Source: Gp6-AA40 sp035496255 (lineage in GTDB: Bacteria; Acidobacteriota; Vicinamibacteria; Vicinamibacterales; UBA2999). Taken from it: DNA of 64,000 bases. The notes beneath the pieces were generated by a model, which saw only the letters and a program-made list of their open reading frames with translations, did not search any database and was not told where the DNA came from. How positions within the stretch are numbered: position 1 is the stretch's first letter; each line of letters opens with the position of its first letter. The position numbers and the translations under genes are program-made. Location: contig DATJEU010000068.1 of assembly GCA_035496255.1 (NCBI GenBank), forward strand, positions 1-64,000, read 5' to 3'. Below are positions 49,078 to 57,192 of the stretch, piece by piece.

Positions 49078-50397
49078 GTGCGGTTCCTGGCAGCCACGCT
49101 GGTTCTCGTCGCAGTCGTCGGCAGCACGCCTCACGCCCAAAAGGACGTGGTCCGGGAACGTTCCGACCAGGCGATGCGCTTCCTTGCCTGGGTCACCGCC
49201 GTGCGCAGCCACGCTCCCGGAGTAGTGGACGAAGGGGCACGCGACATCGCGACTTGGACCCAGGCCATGCTCAATGACCTGGCGGTGGAGCTGGCGAACT
49301 TTCGCATCCTGATGCGATCGCCAAAGGCGTCCACGTTCTCCGTCACCACGGGGGGGAAGAGTCCGCAGTCCATCTACTACAAGGAGTCTGCCTTGCAGAG
49401 GATGCGCGAGGCAGCAGCGGATTTGGTGGCACGGCGCGTCAGCGATATCGACCTCATCGAACAGGCGGTGGTGCTGCACACCGATCTCGCCTTTCATCCC
49501 GAGATCCTCGCCACTCCGGTCGAGACAAGCGGAGCGTCGGGGAGGGCGCTCCTGCTCTTCGGCGACGGCGCGCAACTCGGCGTCGGCGAGACCGCCGATC
49601 ACCTGGACGTCGCGCGAAAGCTGCTGCAGTTGATTCCGCGCGGCAACACGCACGATGACGACATCCGCCGCTGGTACGAGGGCACGCTTGCCCGGCAGCA
49701 GGCGATCCAGTTCTGGGACACGCAGCACACCGAAGCGGCACTGGAACGGTTCCCCGAGGCCCCGGAACTGCAGTTCCTCGCTGGCTGCCTGCACGAAGTC
49801 CTTGCTTCCGCCGCCATCAGAGCCGTCGTGGAGCGTGCGTCACTACCCGGAAGGGCGGTGTTGAGGGTCGACGACGAACGGGACGAGCTGCGGAAGGCGG
49901 CAGCGGCGTTCGCGCGTACGCTGCAGTTGCGGCCGGACTTCGTCGAGGCGCGCATCCACCATGGTCACGTCCGGACTCGCCTCGGGGAACTGGAGCCGGC
50001 ATTGTCCGCCTTGCGTGGGGTCGACGACGCGAGGCTGGAACCGGAACTGCGCTACTACGCGGCGATGTTCCTCGGCGACGCCGCAGAAGCGGCCGGCCGC
50101 CGTGACGAAGCCGGAGTCGCGTACGCGCGCGCCCTGGGGCTGTTCGCCACGGCCCGCTCACCGCGGCTCGCGCTCAGCTACCTGGCATGGCAGGGCGGCG
50201 ATCGACCGGCTGCGCAGACGCAACTGGAGTCGCTCCTCACGGCTCGCGAGGACAGCGACACGGATCCGATGTGGGGTTACCCGACGTTTCAGGCTCGTGA
50301 CGCGGACGTGGCATTCGCCGATGCGGAAGCACGCCTCACGCAGGCGGGTCCGCCGCTGAAATGCACGAAGACGTGGAATGTTCCCACATGCGAGTGA
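49078..50397 (+). CDS. Exported TPR-type hypothetical protein
   Basis: A 439-aa protein with a short signal peptide (A-A-T-L-V-L-V-A-V-V-G-S-T-P-H-A-Q). It is mostly helical, with TPR-like units from about residue 275 (A-A-A-F-A-R-T-L-Q-L-R-P-D-F-V-E-A-R-I, then A-G-V-A-Y-A-R-A-L-G-L-F). This pattern is common in secreted acidobacterial proteins that accompany VWA-domain proteins. The gene overlaps the VWA gene by 10 nt, so they likely form an exported complex. It starts with GTG. Confidence 0.72.
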   Translation: MRFLAATLVLVAVVGSTPHAQKDVVRERSDQAMRFLAWVTAVRSHAPGVVDEGARDIATWTQAMLNDLAVELANFRILMRSPKASTFSVTTGGKSPQSIYYKESALQRMREAAADLVARRVSDIDLIEQAVVLHTDLAFHPEILATPVETSGASGRALLLFGDGAQLGVGETADHLDVARKLLQLIPRGNTHDDDIRRWYEGTLARQQAIQFWDTQHTEAALERFPEAPELQFLAGCLHEVLASAAIRAVVERASLPGRAVLRVDDERDELRKAAAAFARTLQLRPDFVEARIHHGHVRTRLGELEPALSALRGVDDARLEPELRYYAAMFLGDAAEAAGRRDEAGVAYARALGLFATARSPRLALSYLAWQGGDRPAAQTQLESLLTAREDSDTDPMWGYPTFQARDADVAFADAEARLTQAGPPLKCTKTWNVPTCE

Positions 50398-51254
50398 GCG
50401 GACTCGGCGTACTCGTCGCAACGGTCACGATGGCGACCACCATCGTCGCGCAGGGACCGACGTTCTCCTCGCGGCGCGAGATCGTCCGCGTGGACGCCCT
50501 GGTGACGCGCGACAACCAGGTGGTGCGGAATCTCACTGCCGCCGACTTTTCAGTCACCGACGCCGGCGTGCCGCAGCAGGTCGAGCTCATCAGTTTCGAG
50601 ACGCTGCCGCTGTCCGTGCAGTTCGTGTTCGACGACAGCGCCAGCGTGAGTGGTGAACGGCTCGAGCGCCTGCGCGACGGCGGACGGGCGGTGATCGGAG
50701 GCTTGACGGTTCGGGATCAGGCCGGTCTCCTGACGTTCGGGCGCGCGGTCGATCGCCGGGAACCGCTCACGCCGGACCTGACGCGCGTGCGCGCCGCCAT
50801 CGATCGCATGCAGGCAGAACCTGGCGGGAGCGGCGGGGGCACGACGCTGATCGATGCCTGCTACGCGGCGATGGCGTTAGCGGATTCGGACGTCGGCCGC
50901 GCCCTGTTGCTGGTGTTCACCGACGGCGTCGATACCTCGAGCTGGTTGACGCAAGAGCGTGTGCTCGAGGCCGCGCGGCGGTCGAACGTGGTCGCGTATG
51001 GTGTTTCGACCGCGCCGGTCGTGAAGGGATCGTTCCTGCGCGAGTTCGCCGAGCGCACCGGCGGCTCCGCGTTCCACGTGGAGTCGGTCGCGGATCTGCG
51101 CACCACCTTCCTGCGGATCCTCGACGAATTCCGTCAGCGCTACGTGATCAGCTACACGCCGAACAACGTGCCTGGCTCCGGGTGGCATCCGCTGACCGTG
51201 CGCGTCCGCGGACGCAACATCGCTGTACGCGCGCGCGCCGGATATTCGAGATAG
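50388..51254 (+). CDS. Secreted VWFA-family protein with intact MIDAS
   Basis: A 288-aa protein of the acidobacterial VWFA-related type. After a signal peptide it shows V-R-V-D-A-L-V-T-R-D-N, L-T-A-A-D-F-S-V-T-D-A-G, F-V-F-D-D-S-A-S-V-S-G (a true DxSxS metal site), then G-G-T-T-L-I-D-A and F-T-D-G-V-D-T-S-S. It ends R-Q-R-Y-V-I-S-Y-T-P, the family's usual tail. VWA domains bind protein partners through the metal. ATG 50388 overlaps the TPR gene by 10 nt, so the two are coupled. Confidence 0.87.
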   Translation: MRVSGLGVLVATVTMATTIVAQGPTFSSRREIVRVDALVTRDNQVVRNLTAADFSVTDAGVPQQVELISFETLPLSVQFVFDDSASVSGERLERLRDGGRAVIGGLTVRDQAGLLTFGRAVDRREPLTPDLTRVRAAIDRMQAEPGGSGGGTTLIDACYAAMALADSDVGRALLLVFTDGVDTSSWLTQERVLEAARRSNVVAYGVSTAPVVKGSFLREFAERTGGSAFHVESVADLRTTFLRILDEFRQRYVISYTPNNVPGSGWHPLTVRVRGRNIAVRARAGYSR

Positions 51255-51327
51255 CTGAGGAAGCGGAGAAAAGCGATCGTCGTGTCCCGTCGTGACCGTC
51301 GTGGCATCCTTGTCACGCGTGCAGGCG

Positions 51328-52230
51328 TTACCGGATGAACGTGCCGGCTTGCAGTTCGTGGAACGCCTGCTGCAGTTCGTCGCGCGTGTTCATGACGATC
51401 GGCCCGTACCACGCGACGGGCTCTTCGATGGGACGTCCGGAGACGAGCAGGAAGCGGATGCCTTCGTCCCCTGCCTGCACCACCACCTCGTCGCCGCGAT
51501 CGAACAGGATCAGCGATCGGTTTTCGCTCTCGTGCGGCACGGCGCGGCGCGTCTGGCCGTCGACCTGTTCGGTGACGACGGCCTGCGGGTCCGACGCGTC
51601 GCGGAAGGTTCCTGACCCGGCAAACACATACGCGAACGCATTGCTCGCGCGGTCCACTTCGATGCGTTTCCGCGTGCCTGGCGGCACCGACACGTCGATG
51701 TAGCGTGGATTCGCCGCCACACCTTCCACCGGTCCTTTCCGTCCCCGGAATTCGCCGACCACGATCCGCGCTCGCGTCCCGTCATCGTCGACGACCTCGG
51801 GAATATCAGCAGCGGCGATGTCCTGATACCGAGGCGCTGTCATCTTCAGCGATGAAGGGAGATTCGCCCAGAGTTGGAACCCGTGCATGCGGCCCGCGGG
51901 ATCGCCCTTCGGCATTTCCTGGTGCATGATCCCGCGCCCGGCCGTCATCCACTGGACGTCGCCGGCTCCGAGCCGCCCCTGGTTGCCGAGACTGTCGCCA
52001 TGTTCGACCACGCCCGCGAGCACGTAGGTGATCGTCTCGATACCGCGGTGCGGATGCCATGGGAAGCCGGCCAGGTAGTCCGACGGGTTGTCGTTGCGGA
52101 AGTCGTCGAGCAGCAGGAAGGGATCGAACTCCGTCGTGGTGCCGAAGCCGAATGCGCGCTGGAGGCGGACGCCGGCGCCTTCGATGGTTGGGGTCGTGTG
52201 GGTGATGTGCTTGATCGGCCGGACGGACAT
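51328..52230 (-). CDS. Pirin family protein
   Basis: A 300-aa bicupin. The pirin N-terminal cupin shows F-D-P-F-L-L-L-D-D-F, then F-P-W-H-P-H-R-G-I-E-T-I-T-Y and M-T-A-G-R-G-I-M-H-Q-E; the His and Glu residues bind iron. Family members act as quercetinases or redox-linked regulators, and the actual role is unknown here. It is monocistronic. Downstream (51283-51305) lie repeated CGTCGTG words like those at 12903-12965. Confidence 0.87.
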   Translation of the reverse strand: MSVRPIKHITHTTPTIEGAGVRLQRAFGFGTTTEFDPFLLLDDFRNDNPSDYLAGFPWHPHRGIETITYVLAGVVEHGDSLGNQGRLGAGDVQWMTAGRGIMHQEMPKGDPAGRMHGFQLWANLPSSLKMTAPRYQDIAAADIPEVVDDDGTRARIVVGEFRGRKGPVEGVAANPRYIDVSVPPGTRKRIEVDRASNAFAYVFAGSGTFRDASDPQAVVTEQVDGQTRRAVPHESENRSLILFDRGDEVVVQAGDEGIRFLLVSGRPIEEPVAWYGPIVMNTRDELQQAFHELQAGTFIR

Positions 52231-52275
52231 GCCGACCAGCGTACTACCGGTGGCGTTCCCTGCATGTACTTATAG

Positions 52276-52330
52276 GGCCGGCCTTGCCTTATCGACCGGC
52301 CGCGCGGCGCGTCTAAAAAGCAAGACGCGC
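52276..52330. terminator. Two hairpins after the chemotaxis-hybrid gene
   Basis: GCGCGTCT (52307-52314) pairs perfectly with AGACGCGC (52323-52330) around AAAAAGCA. A second stem GGCCGG/CCGGCC lies at about 52276-52301. They lie between the stop of the 1498-aa kinase gene and the start of the pirin gene, both on the minus strand. A terminator of the kinase gene is the likely role. Confidence 0.55.
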
Positions 52331-52347
52331 CCCACAGGAGAGAGAAA

Positions 52348-55300
52348 TCAAACGCCCGCCAACAGTTGCTCCAACCGTGCCGGGTCCGGCGGCTTGGTCA
52401 GGTGTTCGTCGAAGCCGGCATCGAGCGCGGCCTGCACGTCGCTGTCCTGACCGTAGCCACTGAGCGCGACGAGCCGGATGTTGCGGTATCCGTTTTCGCT
52501 CCGCAGCTTCCTGGCCAGGTCGTACCCGCTCAAGACAGGGAGCCCGAGATCGACCAGCGCGAGGTCCGGCTTCACGCGCATGATCAGGTCGACGCCGTCG
52601 GCGCCGTTCGCGGCCGTGTACACCTGCAGTCCGTCGCGCTCGAGCAGAATCTGCAGCATCCGGCGCGCGTCCGGCTGATCCTCGACGATGACGATGCTGC
52701 GCAGACGTGCGCCAGGTGTCCTCGGCTCGCCGTCGGGCGCCGCCGACGTCGCCCGCGCCAGCGGCAGCCACACGGTGAACGTGCTGCCGTGTCCCGGACC
52801 GTCGCTCTTCGCTTCGACCCGTCCGTCGTGCAGTTCGACGAGCGATCGCAGCAGCGTGAGGCCGATGCCGAGACCGCCTTCGGAGCGCGCCAGCGACTGG
52901 GTGCCCTGCACGAACAGATCGAAGATGCGCGGCAGCATTTCCGGCTCGATGCCGCGGCCGTTGTCCGACACCCGCAGCACGGCCTCGTGCGCATCACGAC
53001 GTAGTTCCAGCCTCACCTCGCCGCCGTACGGCGAGTACTTCGAAGCGTTGCTCAGCAGGTTCGCCTGGATCTGCTGCAGCCTGGCGGCATCGCCGACGAC
53101 CGGGATCGGTTCATCGGTGATGTCGACAATCAGCCGTGTGCCGTGCTCCGCCAGGAAGGGGCCGAGCGCCTCGATCGCGGAGTGCGTGGTGTCGCGCAGG
53201 TCGAGCGTCTCAGTGCGCAGCGCGATGTGACCGCGGGTGATCCGCGACACATCGAGCAGGTCGTCGAGCAGACGCGCCATGTGGTTGGCCTGACGTCCAA
53301 CCACGTGGCCGGCCTCGAGGCACGCCTCATTGGCCCACGTGCCCGCTTCCAGCACGCGCGTGGCGCTGAGGATCGCCGCCAGGGGATTGCGCAGCTCGTG
53401 GGACAGCATCGCCAGGAACTGCTCGCGGCGGCGCACGCCTTCCTGCAGCTCGCGCTCGGTTTCCCGGCGCGCCGTGATGTCGATGAAGGTGACGACGGCT
53501 CCGATCACCGTGTCGGTGCGCAGGATCGGGTGACTCCAGTATTCCGCCGGGAACGACGTGCCGTCGCGCCGCCAGATCACCTCGTCGTCGACGTGCGCGC
53601 CGTTACGGTGGCGCATCGAGCGGAAAATCGGCGATTGCTCCGGCGTGTACGGCCGACCGTCCGGCAGCGTATGGTGGATGAGCGGATGCATCTGCTTGCC
53701 GATCAGATCGGCCGGCGCGCCGTAGCCGAGGAGGCGTGCGCACGCCGAGTTGCAGAAGATGCAGGCGCCGGTGAGATCGATTCCGTAAATCGCTTCCGCG
53801 GTCGAATCCAGCAGCAGCCGGATGCGCTCCTCGCGCTCGCCAATCTCCTCGCGGGCCGCCACGAGCTGCGTGACGTCGCGCGAGATGCAGGAGACGCCGA
53901 CGATCGTGCGCTTTGACGGGTCGTGAATCGGCGAGAACGTCACCAGCACCGGCACTGGCGTACCGTCGCGGCGGACGTGCTCGCTTTCGCGGCGCTCGAC
54001 CGATTCGCCCGAGCGGATCGCGTCGAGAATGGCGGTGATGTCGTCCTTGCGCCCGGTCGGATACAGCAGGCTGACATGCCGTCCGATTGCCTGCTCCGCG
54101 GGATAGCCATAGAGCCGCGCGGCGCCCTTGTTCCACGTCGTGATGATCCCGTCCAGCGTATTGCCGATGATCGCGTCGTCGGACGATTCGACGATGGCGG
54201 AGAGCTGGGCGAGGCGGGAGCGCGCCTGCTCGAGCGCCGAAATGTCGGTGAGCGTGAGGAGCACGCCATCCGGTTCGAGCGCGTCGCGTTCGCCAGTGAC
54301 GGCACCGGACGCGGCGCGGCTCTTGGCCCGTCCGCGATAAGGCAGGATGCGCATGAAGAAGCAGCGGTCGCGCCGATCCCACACCTGCGCCTCGATCGCG
54401 TCGCCGCCGTGCAGCACGCGCTCGATGTCGGGCATGAGCGTGGTGTAGCGGAGGTCGTGCGTGAAGGCCTGCAGCGGACGGCCGACGTCCTGCGGGATCA
54501 CGCGGAACGTCTCGGCGATGCGCGGCGTGAACTTGCGGATGCACAACTGCCGGTCCAGGAAGATCGTGGCGACGTCGGTGCCGTTCAGCAGGTGCTCGAT
54601 GTCGTCGTTCAGCTCCTGCAGTTCGACGTTCTTCTTCTGATACTCGGCGTTGACGGTATAGAGCTCCTCGTTGACCGAGTGCAGTTCCTCGTTGGTGCTC
54701 TGAAGCTCTTCGTTCGACGCGATCAGCTCCTCGTTGGTCGCCTGTAGTTCCTCGTTCGCGGTTTCGTGCTCGTGAATGGCCGACTGGAGATGGGCCTTGG
54801 TGTAGGCGAGCTCGTCCTCGAGCGCGCGAATCTGTTCGTGCGTCACGCCGTCCGGCGACAACGCGACGTCGTGCGCCTCGTACAGCGCCACCGGCCCAGG
54901 GACGTCGGCAAAGGGGGGCACGAGCGTCGAGACGCCGACCGCCTCGGTATCGGTCAGCGAGAGCAGGATGTGCGTGAGCTCGCCGCGGGCATCACGGACC
55001 GCCTCGCCGATCAGCGCATAGCGGCCGGCGCGCCCGGGCACGGTGATGTTCGGGTAGCGGACGCTCTCCGTCTCCCGCTTCACGCGATGGAGCACGCCGG
55101 ACGCGGCGGCCCGGAGTTCATCGGGCAGCAGATCGAGCATGCTCTGCGTCGGGCGCCGCGGCTTGATCCGCAGCAGCGCCTCGACGCCGCCGAAGGTGTC
55201 GACCAGTTGGCCTTCGGCATCGAGGAGGAAGCTCGGAGGCATGAAGCGATCGAGCAGGCGGTCGTACGCCGCCAGCATCTGCGCGTCCACGCCCGCAGCC

Positions 55301-56844
55301 CGGCGGACCGGGGGGGCGGGTACGGAGCGCAGCGCGCCGCTGCGGGGCAGCGGCAGCCGCAGGTCGCGGGGCAGGCCGATGTCCCGCCGTTTCTTGTAGA
55401 TCTTCGAATGCTCGTCGATCGTGTCGAACTCGTCGAGCAGGCCGCCCGGGCTCTCGCTCGACCCCAGGAAGAGCACGCCGCCGGGCTTGAGCGAGAAGTG
55501 AAACAGCGTCAGCACGCTCTTCTGCGCGTGCGGCTGGAAGTAAATCAACAGGTTGCGACACGCGACCAGATCGAGCTTGGTGAACGGCGCGTCGCGAATG
55601 ACGTTGTGCGGCGCGAAGATGATGCTCTCGCGCAGCGTCTGCGACACATGGTAGCCGTCGGCCTTGGCGATGAAGAACCGCTGGAGGCGCGCGGGACTGA
55701 CGCCGGCAACCTGTTCCTCTTTATAGATTCCCGCACTGGCGACGTCGAGTGATGCCTTGTGCACGTCGGTGGCGAGAATCTTCAGGTTGATCGGCCGGTT
55801 GCGCTGCGCCAGCTGCTCGTGCAGCAACATGGCGATGGAGTAGGACTCCTGGCCCGTGGCACATCCCGGAACCCACACGCGAATCTGTTCGTCCGGTGCG
55901 AGGCGATCGATCAGCTCCGGCAGAACGCGGTGCTCCAGCGTGTCGAACGCCTCATCGTCCCGGAAGAAGCGGGTCACGCCGATGAGCAAATCCTCGTACA
56001 GCGAATTGAGCTCGCGCGGATCGCTGCGCAGCTGCTCGACATAGATGTCGATGTCGCCGGAATGATTGAGCGCGAGCCGGCGCTCGATCCGCCGCACCAC
56101 GGTGCTTGCCTTGTAGTGGGAGAAGTCGATGGCGTATTCGTCGCGCAGCAACCGCAGAATCGCGTCGACGCCGCGCTCGTCACTGGCGGCGGTGGTCAAT
56201 TTCAGCCCGGTGGCGCCCGCACGTCCCAGTGCGGCAAGCGCGGTGGCGATCTCGTCGGGCGGCAGCACGTGATCGACGTGGCCGCTGCGCATCGCGCTCA
56301 ACGGCATCCCGTTGAACTGCGCGGTTTCAGGGGCCTGACAGATCACCGTGCCGCCGGCACGACTGACTTCCTGCACCCCCCGCGATCCGTCACTGCCGCT
56401 GCCGGAGAGCACCACGGCGACCGCGCGGCGGCCCATGTCCTGCGCCAGCGATCGGAAGAACAGATCGATGGGCAACGCCAGGCCGTGCCGCGGGTCCTTG
56501 TCATTCAGCAGGAGCTTGCCCTGCCGGATGATCATTTCTTTCATCGGCGGCAGCAGGTAGACGCAGTTCGGCTCGACCTCCATGCCGTCTTCCGCCGGCC
56601 GAATCCGCATCTGCGTTCGCCGGGAGAGCAGTTCGTCCATCAGACTCTTGAAGTCCGGCGACAGGTGCTGCAGCACGACGAACGCCATGCCGGTGTCGCT
56701 CGGCAGGGCCGAGAAGAGACCTTCCAGCGACTCGAGCCCTCCGGCAGATGCGCCGATGGCGACGACGTAGAAGTCCGCGGGTGTGGTGGTGGGTGACACA
56801 GCGGGGGTGGGTGTGTCGCCAGGTGCCGAATCGTAGTCGCTCAC
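52348..56844 (-). CDS. CheB-CheR-PAS-histidine kinase-receiver hybrid
   Basis: A 1498-aa cytoplasmic hybrid sensor. In order: a CheB methylesterase domain (about 20-205, G-A-S-A-G-G, Q-H-L-S-P and S-G-S-G-S-D-G), a CheR methyltransferase domain (about 230-505, V-P-G-C-A-T-G-Q-E-S-Y-S), a long coiled coil of N-E-E-L repeats (about 705-770), three PAS domains, a HisKA domain (His at about 1149 in L-S-H-E-L-R-N-P), an HATPase (N-G-R-G-I near 1295, G-G-L-G-I-G-L later) and a receiver (phospho-Asp at about 1432 in L-V-D-L-G-L-P). No membrane helix is seen, so it senses a cytoplasmic signal. GTG 56844 has GAGG upstream. No che operon is adjacent. Confidence 0.92.
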   Translation of the reverse strand: MSDYDSAPGDTPTPAVSPTTTPADFYVVAIGASAGGLESLEGLFSALPSDTGMAFVVLQHLSPDFKSLMDELLSRRTQMRIRPAEDGMEVEPNCVYLLPPMKEMIIRQGKLLLNDKDPRHGLALPIDLFFRSLAQDMGRRAVAVVLSGSGSDGSRGVQEVSRAGGTVICQAPETAQFNGMPLSAMRSGHVDHVLPPDEIATALAALGRAGATGLKLTTAASDERGVDAILRLLRDEYAIDFSHYKASTVVRRIERRLALNHSGDIDIYVEQLRSDPRELNSLYEDLLIGVTRFFRDDEAFDTLEHRVLPELIDRLAPDEQIRVWVPGCATGQESYSIAMLLHEQLAQRNRPINLKILATDVHKASLDVASAGIYKEEQVAGVSPARLQRFFIAKADGYHVSQTLRESIIFAPHNVIRDAPFTKLDLVACRNLLIYFQPHAQKSVLTLFHFSLKPGGVLFLGSSESPGGLLDEFDTIDEHSKIYKKRRDIGLPRDLRLPLPRSGALRSVPAPPVRRAAGVDAQMLAAYDRLLDRFMPPSFLLDAEGQLVDTFGGVEALLRIKPRRPTQSMLDLLPDELRAAASGVLHRVKRETESVRYPNITVPGRAGRYALIGEAVRDARGELTHILLSLTDTEAVGVSTLVPPFADVPGPVALYEAHDVALSPDGVTHEQIRALEDELAYTKAHLQSAIHEHETANEELQATNEELIASNEELQSTNEELHSVNEELYTVNAEYQKKNVELQELNDDIEHLLNGTDVATIFLDRQLCIRKFTPRIAETFRVIPQDVGRPLQAFTHDLRYTTLMPDIERVLHGGDAIEAQVWDRRDRCFFMRILPYRGRAKSRAASGAVTGERDALEPDGVLLTLTDISALEQARSRLAQLSAIVESSDDAIIGNTLDGIITTWNKGAARLYGYPAEQAIGRHVSLLYPTGRKDDITAILDAIRSGESVERRESEHVRRDGTPVPVLVTFSPIHDPSKRTIVGVSCISRDVTQLVAAREEIGEREERIRLLLDSTAEAIYGIDLTGACIFCNSACARLLGYGAPADLIGKQMHPLIHHTLPDGRPYTPEQSPIFRSMRHRNGAHVDDEVIWRRDGTSFPAEYWSHPILRTDTVIGAVVTFIDITARRETERELQEGVRRREQFLAMLSHELRNPLAAILSATRVLEAGTWANEACLEAGHVVGRQANHMARLLDDLLDVSRITRGHIALRTETLDLRDTTHSAIEALGPFLAEHGTRLIVDITDEPIPVVGDAARLQQIQANLLSNASKYSPYGGEVRLELRRDAHEAVLRVSDNGRGIEPEMLPRIFDLFVQGTQSLARSEGGLGIGLTLLRSLVELHDGRVEAKSDGPGHGSTFTVWLPLARATSAAPDGEPRTPGARLRSIVIVEDQPDARRMLQILLERDGLQVYTAANGADGVDLIMRVKPDLALVDLGLPVLSGYDLARKLRSENGYRNIRLVALSGYGQDSDVQAALDAGFDEHLTKPPDPARLEQLLAGV

Positions 56845-57100
56845 ATCGCGCCTCGTGCGCCGGCAGTGGAGGGCCGGTTGCCAGCGCGACTGATAGCACG
56901 TTGGGTGCCAGCCCGGCTGCGACATAACGGCAACATGAGCCGCGACGCTGCGACCCGGCCGTTAGGGAACGTGACAGATAAATGGAAAGTACGACGGCTT
57001 ATAAAACATTGGCTGGCGGGCGGGGCGGACACGCGGACGCGTGCGCGATGTGGCGCGGACCTCGCGCGAAGAGGTCGCAATCACCGCCCGACAATTCCTA

Positions 57101-57149
57101 CCAGCCACCAGCCACCAGCCACCAGCCACCAGCCACCAGCCACCCGCCA
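57101..57149. repeat. Tandem heptamer repeat (CCAGCCA)6 plus CCCGCCA
   Basis: Six perfect 7-bp units followed by one variant unit. It lies about 30 nt upstream of the -10 element of the FadJ-like gene. Copy number could vary by slippage and alter promoter spacing or RNA structure. Confidence 0.85.
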
Positions 57150-57178
57150 CCCGTTCGCCAACCGCTGCCCATTTCGAG

Positions 57179-57184
57179 TATGAA
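57179..57184 (+). promoter_or_regulatory. Possible leaderless -10 (TATGAA) of the FadJ-like gene
   Basis: TATGAA is followed by 8 nt and then GTG 57193. No Shine-Dalgarno sequence is present. The match to the consensus is moderate. Confidence 0.35.
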
Positions 57185-57192
57185 ATGGGGTC

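Larger units (their letters stand above)
56845..57192. other. Divergent spacer with CCAGCCA heptamer array
   Basis: The 348-nt gap separates the divergent kinase and FadJ-like genes. A tandem array of six CCAGCCA units plus one CCCGCCA runs from 57101 to 57149, and TATGAA (57179-57184) is a -10 candidate for the FadJ-like gene. No gene is seen. Confidence 0.6.

Noticed and set aside
57101..57149. The CCAGCCA array as a CRISPR or plasmid iteron array.
   Set aside because: Units are only 7 bp, contiguous without spacers, with no cas or replication gene nearby.
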